Assembly (NCBI RefSeq): GCF_963855985.1
Contig: NC_087118.1
Coordinates: 6,510,001 to 6,574,000, forward strand
Source of the DNA: Ostrinia nubilalis
Lineage: Eukaryota; Arthropoda; Insecta; Lepidoptera; Crambidae
Length of the DNA: 64,000 nt
Reading direction: 5' to 3'
Shown: in pieces, positions 10,067-19,300 of the stretch
How positions within the stretch are numbered: the stretch's first letter is position 1
Layout of the letters: every line of letters starts with the position of its first letter
Program-made: the position numbers and the translations under genes
Notes under the pieces: generated by a model
The model's input: only the letters and a program-made list of their open reading frames with translations
The model's database searches: none
Told to the model about the DNA's origin: nothing

Positions 10067-10700
10067 TGACATGCAAATACGGCCTCTGTCAGTTTCTGGC
10101 TTTGTCCAGGCAGACGCTGACTGGTTTTTAATACCTGAAGCGTAGTGTTGATTTTGACATGCAAATACGGCCTCTGTCAGTTTCTGGTTTTGTCCAGGCA
10201 GACGCTGACTGGTTTTTAATACCTGAAGCGTAGTGTTGATTTTGACATGCAAATACGGCCTCTGTCAGTTTCTGGTTTTGTCCAGGCAGACGCTGACTGG
10301 TTTTTAATACCTGAAGCGTAGTGTTGATTTTGACATGCAAATACGGCCTCTGTCAGTTTCTGGCTTTGTCCAGGCAGACGTTGATGGTTTTTAATACCTG
10401 ATGCGTAGTGTTGATTTTGACATGCAAAAACGGCCTCTGTAAGTTTCTGGCTTTGTCCAGGCAGACGTTGATGGTTTTTAATACCTGATGCGTAGTGTTG
10501 ATTTTGACATGCAAATACGGCCTCTGTCAGTTTCTGGCTCTGTCCAGGCAAACGTTGATGGTTTTTAATACCTGATGCGTAGTGTTGGTTTTGACATGCA
10601 AATATGGCCTCTATCAGTTTCTGGCTGTGTCCAGGCAGACGCCGCGGGTTTTTAATACCCAAGGCGTAGTGTTGGCATGCAAATATGGCCTCTGCTGACG
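10067..10700. repeat. 88-bp tandem array, about 7-8 units
   Basis: The word ATGCAAATACGGCCTCTGTC starts at 10071, 10159, 10247 and 10335. Variants start at 10422, 10509, 10596 and 10677, giving spacings of 88, 88, 88, 87, 87, 87 and 81 bp. Early units are almost identical, while later ones carry a one-base deletion and more substitutions. Long minus-strand frames across it exist only because the period keeps one frame open. It lies inside the LTR element. Confidence 0.9.
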
Positions 10701-11079
10701 GCAACGGGTTAGTAAGCACATTATGCAAACTTTGGGCCTCTTTTGTGCTTACTGTTCTAACTAATCTACGGATAATAGCATTCCGAAGCTATTATTCGTA
10801 GGACTACCCATTTATTTCCCACATTTGTAATTTTATTTTCACTAATTGATTTTTTTTATTATTCACTCTCTGAGTTCAGTTATTTTTAACATCAATTTTG
10901 GGTCTCTTATCGCAATTACATGAGTGCACGCATGGGATTGTGCTAAAAGACTGTAATCTTCCTAAATTTTGTGAATTTTAACTTCAAGAAACGACGGTTT
11001 CACTTTGGTTCCTTGTAACTGTCATACTTTGAACATACACCACTGACATTCCAGATGACAACCATGGAACCGAACATGG
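10700..11079. other. Non-coding interior of the LTR element
   Basis: AT-rich sequence with a small inverted pair around AATCTACGGATAATAGC and GCTATTATTCGTAGG (10755-10785). I see no gene. Confidence 0.4.
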
Positions 11080-11325
11080 GTGAACCAATCTGGTGAGGGT
11101 CAGCCTCAAGCTGCACCTCAGGGCTCCGAGCATCAGCTTCCTGCGGACCAGGGCTGCGATGACCAGCCTTTGGCGGGTCCGAGCTGCGCAGACCAGTTTT
11201 CAAACGTCGGCGAGGTTATGCTGCGCGCGGAAGAAGCCGTGGCTGATGGGGAGCAGGCAGCGGTCGAGGACGCCGCACGATCAGGAACGGCCGTCTTAGA
11301 AATAACACCCGCTACGTCAGCGTGA
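11080..11325 (+). pseudogene. Gln/Ala/Asp-rich frame reading into the 3' LTR
   Basis: An 81-residue frame rich in Gln, Ala, Asp and Glu (for example EEAVADGEQAAVEDAA) begins at an ATG at 11080, and its last residues are encoded by the 3' LTR. It could be the tail of the lost pol polyprotein or a captured low-complexity sequence. No family is recognised. No clear polypurine tract precedes the LTR. Confidence 0.25.
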
Positions 11326-11600
11326 CGTCATATCGTTCGATTCTGTGTTAGAGTGGGAAGGCACGAGAAACCGGCCGCCGGCGCACCGCGACACTTTGCT
11401 CGAGCGCTTGGCTGTGACGGACGTTCTCTCGGTTCAGGGACTGTGATATTTGTGACCTAGATCATTATTTCTGCCATAGGCATATTTCTTTATTACGTTA
11501 ATTTGATTTGTGGAATTATTGGTTCCAGTTATGTAATAAATCGATATCTGCTGGTGCCGTACATTACTTTTAAAAAGCACTCTCACCTCTGATCCTTAAG
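11294..11600 (+). repeat. 3' LTR
   Basis: It reads the same as the 5' LTR over all 307 bases by eye, including the CRE word (11323-11330) and AATAAA, and is followed by the target duplication ACTAT. Identity of the pair indicates a recent insertion. Confidence 0.85.
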
Positions 11601-11605
11601 ACTAT

Positions 11606-12877
11606 GATAAATCTCAGCAGTCATCTTTTTTGATTTATTTAGACTGCAATAATTTGTATGGATATGCGATGACAAAAAAATATCCTATCTCTGAATTTAA
11701 ATTTTTATCAGTTCAAGAAATCAGTAACTTTAATGTGATGAATATTTCTGATGACAGTGACTTTGGTTATATTTTAGAAGTTGACTTATTATATCCAGAT
11801 CATTTACATGAAAACCATCAAGACCTTCCTTTTGCCATGGAAAAAATGAAACCTCCTGGAGGAAAAAGTGAAAAATTAATCGCAAACCTTTATGATAAAT
11901 TCAATTATGTTATTCATTATGTATACCTGAAACAATGCTTAAAACATGGACTAGTGTTAATGAATATACATCGCATACTCTGTTTTAAACAAGAAAACTT
12001 TTTAAAACCTTATATTGATCTTAACACCTCTCTCCGACAATCATCAAACACGGCATTTGAAAAAGATTTCTTTAAATTGCTTAATAATTCTATTTTTGGA
12101 AAAACAATTGAAAATAAACGAAAACAAGTTGAAGTTAAGTTGGTAACTAGATGGATTGATACTGAGAATAAAACTAATAAGCATCTTACAGCAGAAAAGT
12201 TACTCACAAAACCAAATCTGAACAGTATAAGTATTTTTTCAGAGAACTTTGTGGCTATCCAGCTCAATCGTTAAAAATGTGTAATGGACAAACCAATCTA
12301 CATTGGATTTACAGTTCTAGAGTTTGCTAAGCAACATATGTATCAATTTCATTATGATTTCATTAAAGAAAAATATAAAGATCAGGCTCAACTTTGTTAC
12401 ACAGATACTGATAGTTTATTATATTTAATATTTACCGATGATTTTTATAAAGATATGTATGACAATATTTCACAATTTGATACAAGTAATTTTGCTTTAA
12501 AAAATATGTATAACATACCAAAGATAAATGAAAAAGTACCAGGATTATTCAAAGATGAAATGGGTGGCAATATTATTTACGAGTTTGTTGGTCTTAGAGC
12601 TAAATTATATAGTATTCAAAGTGACAAATCAAATATTAAAAAAGCAAAAGGTATAACTAAAGTAGTTACTAATAACTTGAAATTTGAGGATTATAAAGAA
12701 ACGCTTTTTAATAACACGCATACTAGATGTAACATGAAATTGATAAGATCCATTAAGCATGAGTTATACACACAGCAGGTGAATAAGAAGCTTCTAGATG
12801 GTAAAGATGATAAAAGACAAATTAAGCGAGATAAAATTCATACCTTACCATGGGGTCATTGTGATACAATATTCTGA
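11606..12877 (+). pseudogene. PolB: Polinton DNA polymerase B, catalytic C-terminal half
   Basis: The fragment carries motif A (YLDCNNLYGYAM, from about 11636), motif B (KLLNNSIFGKTIEN, near 12080) and motif C (YTDTDSL, near 12398-12415), then RAKLYS and KKAKGITK. This is the palm and thumb of protein-primed family B polymerase. A TAA at 12272-12274 interrupts the frame, which continues in phase from 12275, so a single nonsense codon splits it. Together with the upstream frameshift, the LTR insertion and the missing exonuclease domain, the gene is dead. The motif residues are otherwise preserved. Confidence 0.92.
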
Positions 12878-13207
12878 TTTACTTACCGATATCTGTATTC
12901 ATTATACATAATACCATAATAATTATAGGACTTGTATAATAAAATAGAGCGACAAATGTTCGTTAAATGAATTGTATTAGTTATGTTATAAATTATGTAA
13001 ATATATTTGTGAAAATATTATTGTACTAGTCTTTTATAAATGTACTTATTTACAAAATTGATTGTATCTTATCTCATTGTAATATGAATAATAATAATAA
13101 TAATAAAATATTTATTAAGAAAATAATATGGTTTTATTTTATCAAGGCTGGGCCCCAGCAACTAGGTATATAAAGCTGGGTAAGGTTTAATTTGTAACAC
13201 TTTCATA
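12878..13207 (+). promoter_or_regulatory. Polinton intergenic region with AAT microsatellite and TATA box
   Basis: A 330-bp AT-rich spacer contains an (AAT)n run at about 13084-13106 and TATATAAA at 13167-13174, 34 bp before the ATPase ATG. Similar TATATAAG words lie upstream of other genes of this Polinton. Promoter function is inferred. Confidence 0.5.
13167..13174 (+). promoter_or_regulatory. TATA box of the ATPase gene
   Basis: TATATAAA ends 33 bp before the ATG at 13208. A short leader with AAGGTTTAATTTG follows. Confidence 0.5.
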
Positions 13208-13921
13208 ATGAAATTCATTAAACAACCTGACACTTTAGAAGTACATAATATAAAAACAGAAAATGTTGAACAAAGATCAAAGCATAGTACTCTGCTCCCT
13301 GATACTATTCGATGTATAATGTGTGGTCCATCGAATTGTGGCAAAACAAATGTAATGCTTAATTTATTACTTCATGAAAATGGTCTTAAATTCAAAAATA
13401 TTTACCTGTATTCTAAAACAGCTTTCCAACCTAAATATTGTTTCTTAGATCAGATTATGAAGCGAGTTCCTGACGCAAAGTTTTTTATTTTCAATAATAA
13501 CGAAGACGTAATACCACCAAGTGATGCCTTTCGAAATACAATAATGATATTTGATGATGTAATATGTGAAAATCAGAATAATATTCGTAATTATTTTACT
13601 ATGGGAAGACATAAACAAATAGATTGTTTTTACTTATCACAGACATATTCAAAGGTTCCTAAACAATTAATTCGAGACAATGCTAATCTTCTGATAATAT
13701 TTAAGCAAGATGAGACAAATTTAAAACATATTCATAAGGAACATGTAACAACAGATATTGAGTGGATTAAATTCAAAAAACTTTGTTCTACAATATGGAA
13801 AGATAAATTTAATTTTTTGTTGATAAATAAAGATTGTGATATGAATAAAGGAAGGTACAGAAAAGGTTTTGATACTTTTATCCATATACAGGGTGTTGAT
13901 TTCAATACCCGCCATATTTAG
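13208..13921 (+). CDS. ATPase: Polinton genome-packaging ATPase (FtsK/HerA-like)
   Basis: The Walker A motif GPSNCGKT sits at residues 40-47 and Walker B, TIMIFDDVI, at residues 111-119. A basic MGRHKQ stretch follows and the conserved end is GRYRKGFDTF. This is the A32-type packaging ATPase shared by Polintons, virophages and large DNA viruses, thought to pump DNA into capsids. The Polinton part is open. The current frame runs 11 residues past position 13888 because a TA element inserted just before the native stop: the bases after its right end (16199) supply TAG in phase. Native length is therefore 227 residues. It is likely no longer expressed as part of a working element. Confidence 0.9.
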   Translation: MKFIKQPDTLEVHNIKTENVEQRSKHSTLLPDTIRCIMCGPSNCGKTNVMLNLLLHENGLKFKNIYLYSKTAFQPKYCFLDQIMKRVPDAKFFIFNNNEDVIPPSDAFRNTIMIFDDVICENQNNIRNYFTMGRHKQIDCFYLSQTYSKVPKQLIRDNANLLIIFKQDETNLKHIHKEHVTTDIEWIKFKKLCSTIWKDKFNFLLINKDCDMNKGRYRKGFDTFIHIQGVDFNTRHI

Positions 13922-16196
13922 GGAGTAGATTAAGTAGCTTATTCTGATCACGAATCAGCAAAAAAACTGACTTCCAAATTTTTTATTATTATTTTTTAAA
14001 TATCTACGATTTCCATAATCGACCACTACAGTGCAGAATAGTCCCCCAACGCAAACGGCGCGCGGCACTCACCCGGTGACCCGGGCAAGCGCTGCGCCCC
14101 CCGTCCCGCGCCCCACTACCCGCGCTCGCCCATGAGTCAGTCAACTATCAGCCACAATCAGCTGTGAGTTCAAAGACGACTACTGGACAGAGCTTAATCC
14201 AAATCTACCCTAAAAATGTAATGAGTAAATTAGTTACTTACACCTTATCATGTTACGAGTTTATTTGTTGTTCTAAAAACTAATTAATTAAGTACTCTTT
14301 AATTAATAAAAAAACCTTTTACACGAATTTGCTTCCTTCCGCAAAATAATTTTTTTTACAGAACCTACATTATTATTATTTTTTTATTAAACCATGCTTT
14401 TAATTATGTGTGTGATAAGCTTGTACCTACTTATCATTCAAAAGTACTGTAAACAGATGACAATAATGCTCTTTCATACAGGTTCGTTATTCCTTACATT
14501 TCCAGCTCTCTACCTTAATAACTTTTACGTCTTTACGATAGTAATTATTAAAATAAAACTTAACTTACATAATACCGCAAACTGAACACCTAGAAATAAC
14601 ACACTGGCAAACTCTTGTTCCTTCACTTTCGATAGGAGATAAGACAAGATTTTGTTTTTAAACTCGATTGATTTCAGTACCTAAACAAAATTTCATATCT
14701 TAAAAGAAAATTTCATATCTTTCATTTGGAGCGGTGACTTGTAATTGAATACAATAATACCACCGCCTTGCGCGCGGCACGGACATCGGGCTCGCACGGA
14801 ATAGGTACTTCCCCATCTTCGTGTTTCGAGCGTCATCGGGCGGCCGGCGCTCAATCGTGGATCATCGATTTTCTCTGTTCATCAGTCCGATTTTGCTATC
14901 CACGCAGAGAGGCCGCGCGCACGCTCCGCGAAATCTAGCTCGTATTTAGAATACCTAGTACTCAATCGCTATTTTCTTATTTCTTGCTTTTCTCTTCCTC
15001 TCTGCTTGATAACTGTTTTCTAGTACTTATTACTTCCTACTACCGTAATAACGTAATTTCATTTCTATCGGCGTTTAATTTAAATACCCTGAACGAATGT
15101 TAGTTAGGTTCAGGTTAGACTTCCATTCTTCATAACTTACATAAAATAATTCATCATCATGTTCGGGATTATTTTAAATGAATGTAATTTCATTACACGA
15201 AATAACTACCAAAATTTATTGATATTCTTATCGTTTTAATAATAACGATTAGTAATTAAAGATCTACAAATTATTTGCATTTGAGTGTTTTGAAAGCTTG
15301 CTTTAAGAGCATTAATGATAGGACGAATCTTTAGTTCACAAAGATTAAACAAAGTATTTTTCCCGCCGCTTTTACATTCTCATTCGTTGATAGACTTCCT
15401 GTACTAAACTGACGAAATTAAACTTTTCTGATGTTAAAAATTACGTAAAGTAGTTGAAAATGAAGAATAACGATAACTACCGATTCACGACGACATTCGA
15501 TGGACGTATTTCATCGAATGCACTTTTCTAATTGCAAATTTGCGATTTTTGATTGTTTTCTCGTGCGGTTTTGAGTAGGTATTTAGTGTGTGAAAGTGTG
15601 AGAGTGAGTGTAATAATAGTGAGTGAGTGTTAGGAAGATGCCAAACCATACGTACAGTGCTCGTGAGTACGTAAACATGGTTTACTGTTACGGGAGGGCA
15701 CGTGGAAACGCATCTGAAGTCGCATCGGTGAGTAGGTACCTAGTTCTAAACTTAAAGGAATGTGTTTTTTTTAATGTAGGGAGTAAATAATCTGGTAATT
15801 TTGTGTACAAAATACTCCCGCGATTGCGGTAGGTAGTGGCGGAAAGCGCGTAGGTACGCTCCAATACACACACACACATAGGAAACAGCAAACTAATTTA
15901 AAACGAACTTTAACTTTAGTTAGTCAAACAAAAATACCTATTTACACTACCTATTTTACGTGGCTTCCTTCAGTAGACTATCAGACATGATAAGCGAGCG
16001 ATCCGCGTAGCTCGATGGGTGCCGCAGTTGAAACGTATTGCAGTATTACGAGCCACAGTACAGTTGATGTCGCACGGAAAATATTCGCTAAAAATTCTAC
16101 TTTAGTTTGTAATTTTTTTTTTGGTGGATAATGCGTTTATATAAGTCATAATAGATCACCTAAATAAATATGGCGAGGATTGAAATCAACACCCTG
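13889..16196 (+). mobile_element. CAGGGTG-ended TA element with DUF4817 exon
   Basis: The termini are CAGGGTGTTGATTTCAAT (left) and the inverse at 16178-16196, each followed inward by a CGCCATATTTA word. TA flanks both sides (13887-13888 and 16197-16198). It is 2.3 kb and contains GC-rich patches at 14040-14130 and 14760-14960 and a first coding exon at 15638-15727. The later transposase exons are not found, so it is probably a deletion derivative of a Tc1/mariner-like transposon with a DUF4817 helix-turn-helix. Confidence 0.75.
15638..15727 (+). CDS. First exon of a DUF4817 helix-turn-helix protein
   Basis: ATG at 15638 opens 30 codons with YSAREYVNMVYCYGRARGNA, a close match to the DUF4817 helix-turn-helix found at the N-terminus of certain insect Tc1/mariner-like transposases. 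The exon ends exactly where the homology expects an exon end, with TCG followed by the splice donor GTGAGT at 15728, in phase 0. No matching downstream exon is found in the element, so the gene is incomplete here. The domain binds DNA, probably the element's own ends. The exon is too short to be found by ORF length alone. Confidence 0.7.
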
Positions 16197-16340
16197 TATA
16201 GAACATGTGAAATATCCTATGAAAAATCACAGGATATCTATATAAGCAATAATTTTGATGAAAAATGACATTACGATTCTAATAATTGTACACAACAATC
16301 GAAAATTATATACTAATACTTTTATAATACTGAAATAAAT
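16197..16340 (+). promoter_or_regulatory. Upstream region of the DUF8207-like gene
   Basis: It contains TATATAAG at 16239-16246, 95 bp before the ATG at 16341. The same word precedes other genes of this Polinton. The first bases complete the stop codon of the ATPase gene. Confidence 0.45.
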
Positions 16341-19300
16341 ATGGATTATGAAATAAAAACACAGCTTATTAAATCAGTGGATACTTCTTCTTCTTTCTTT
16401 TCAGCCAAATGACGTCCACTGCTGGACAAAGGCCTCCCCCAAGGTTTTCCACAATGAACGGTCCTGCGCTGCCCGCATCCAGGCTCTTCCCGCGACCTTT
16501 ACCAGATCGTCGGTCCACCTAGTAGGAGGCCTGCCCACGCTACGTCTTCCAGCCCGTGGTCGCCACTCGAGAACTTTCCTGCCCCAACGGCCATCGTCTC
16601 TACGAGCTATGTGCCCCGCCCACTGCCACTTGATTTTAGCAATTCTGCGAGCTATGTCGGTTACTTTGGTTCTCCTGCGGATCTCCTCATTTCTGATTCG
16701 ATCACGCAGGGAAACTCCGAGCATAGCCCGCTCCATCGCCCTTTGGGTGACCTTGAGCCTTCTTATGAGGCCCATAGTAAGCGACCACGTCTCAGATCCG
16801 TATACCATCACTGGCAACACGCATTGGTCAAATACTTTCGACTTAAGACACTGCGGTATTTCGGACGTGAGTATATGGCGAAGCTTCCCGAACGCTGCCC
16901 ATCCGAGTTGGATTCGACGATTGACCTCTTTCTCGAAGTTGGACCTACCTAACTGGACTGTTTGTCCCAGGTATACATAATTGTCAACAACTTCGAGTGT
17001 AGAGTCTCCAACCTTCAGAGGAGTGGGTGCAACACGGACATTAGACATGATTTTTGTCTTGTCCATGTTCATTCTGAGGCCCACTTGTTGAGAGGCTCTA
17101 CTGAGGCCATCGAGCATTGTGCCTAGATCCTCCAAGGTCTCAGCCATGACTACGATATCGTCCGCGAATCGAAGGTGGGTGATGTACTCGCCGTTGATAT
17201 TTATGCCAAATCCGTTCCAGTCCAGAAGCTTGAAGACATCTTCCAGGGCGGTGGTAAACAGTTTTGGAGATATGACGTCTCCCTGTCTTACCCCTCGCTG
17301 CAACTGGATAGGTTTCGAGTCCCGATCCTGGAGGCGGACCGACATTGTGGCGTTTTTGTACAAACCCCTTAACACTTCGATATATCGATAGTCAATTTGG
17401 CACCTTTGGAGAGACTGTAGCACTGCCCAGGTCTCGACCGAATCGAAGGCTTTTTCATAATCCACAAACGCCAGGCAAAGTGGTTGATTATACTCCTCGG
17501 TCTTCTGTATAATCTGCCTTAGCGTATGTATGTGGTCTATGGTACTAAAGCCTTTTCGGAAACCGGCTTGTTCGGGAGGCTGGAAGTCGTCGAGCCTGCG
17601 AGCGAGACGATTCGTAATGACTCTCGAAAACAGCTTGTAGACATGGCTCAGAAGTGAGATGGGTCTATAATTCTTCAACAAGGTTTTGTCACCTTTTTTG
17701 AAGAAGAGTACCACCACACTTCTGTGCCATGTCGTAGGCGTTTTTCCTTCGAGGATGACGGAATTGAACAGCTTCTGAAGAGCCCTTAGTACCGGCGTTC
17801 CGCCTGCCTTCAAAAGCTCAGCCGTGATTCCATCATCACCCGGTGCCTTGTTGTTCTTCAGCTGTTTGAGAGCCATTCTAATCTCGTACAGACTGACGTC
17901 CGGGATATCTTCGGTATAGTGTCGGGTCAGTCTAGCTCTTGGGTCTTCGGCTAGATTTGTGACAGGTGCGCGTACAGTCGTGTATAATTGTCCGTAGAAC
18001 TTCTCAACCTCTTCCAATATCTCCGGCCCCGACGAAATGGCTCTGCCATCCTCTGTCTTCAGCTTGGTCAGTTGACTTTGGCCAACAGACAGATCTCTTG
18101 CGAACACTTTAGAGCCTTTGTTTCGCTCAATCGCCTCTTTAATACGGTCTGTATTAAATTGGCGTAGGTCGCGAGTCAAAGACTTGGAGATCTGTCTGTT
18201 AAGGCGCCGATACTGAGCAGCATCTTCAGAGGACTGCAAAACCAAGTTCCGTCTCTCTTCCATGAGTTGATTGGTGAGGTCAGAGATCTTTTTGGTTCCT
18301 TTTGAACGACGGGTTTTAAAGAACTTAGACCCAGTCGTTTGGACAATTTCCACGAACCTGTCATTGTATTCGTCCACATTTTCGCAGTCTCCTAGGCATT
18401 CGAAACGATTTTGCAACTCGAGCTGAAAGCTTTCGGGGTTTTGGAGTTGGATGGGCGCTGGGCGGAGCGTAGACTTCATCAGTCGACATCTCTCGAGCTT
18501 GGGTCTGATATTCAATGTGCCTCTTACCATTCGGTGATCGCTTCCTGTTTTGACCGAATTGATCACAGAGACATCATTGAATATATGCTTCTTCGTCGAC
18601 AAGATGAAGTCTATCTCATTTTTTGTAGCGCCATTGGGATGCAGCCATGTCCACTTTCGCTGTTTTGGCTTTCTGAAGAAGGAGTTCATCATAAAGAGGC
18701 CCTCCTTCTCCATAAAGCCAGCCAGCAGTTGGCCACGTGCGTTCCTCTCTCTATACCCAAATTGCCCCACTTTCGGCTCATTATCGCTTCGTTTACCTAG
18801 CCTCGCGTTGAAGTCCCCCATCACAACGGTAAAATGGGACCGGGAGCTATGTATGGCTCTGGAAATATCCTCATACATAGTCTCCACTTCGTCGTCGGGG
18901 TGTTCCGTGGTCGGTGCGTATACCTGTATGACCTTCAGCGAATACCGTTTGGTGATTCTGAGTATCAGGTACGCTACCCTCGCCGAAACACTCTCGATCT
19001 GGACCACGTTGTTGACAAGGGACTTGTGGACGATAAACCCGACACCACCCTGGGACTGCTGGTCGCCCTCCCGGTTATAGAGCAGGTTTCCGGATTTGAG
19101 AATTATGGTGTCCTCTCCCTCTCTTCGGACTTCACATAATCCTACGATATCCCACCGTAACCTGCTCAATTCTTCCTCGAGTTCCATTAGCTTCACGTCT
19201 GTACGCAGTGTGCGAGCGTTATAGGTTGCCAGGGCCAGAGGTCGTCGGTGTTGGTAGCTTGGCATCCCCCGGGGATTCTTCGCACCCCTTGCCCCACCGT

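Larger units (their letters stand above)
5505..11600 (+). mobile_element. Non-autonomous LTR retrotransposon with identical LTRs
   Basis: Two 307-bp direct repeats (5505-5811 and 11294-11600) appear identical by eye and are flanked by the 5-bp duplication ACTAT (5500-5504 and 11601-11605), so this is a bona fide insertion into the polymerase gene. The interior has only remnants of gag and protease and no reverse transcriptase. It holds a 2.2-kb Helitron, a SINE/LINE-like tail and an 88-bp tandem array. The element probably moved using proteins made elsewhere. The orientation is inferred from the protease and the leader. Confidence 0.85.

Noticed and set aside
10067..10700. CRISPR-like array
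   Set aside because: Units are contiguous and nearly identical with no unique spacers, and the DNA is eukaryotic. It is a tandem repeat.
9478..10728. Long minus-strand frames of up to 228 codons over the 88-bp array
   Set aside because: They exist because the repeat period and composition keep one frame open; there is no domain and units repeat the same residues in shifted phase.
12284..12877. A separate small polymerase gene
   Set aside because: It is in phase with the upstream frame and holds motif C of the same enzyme. A single TAA separates them.
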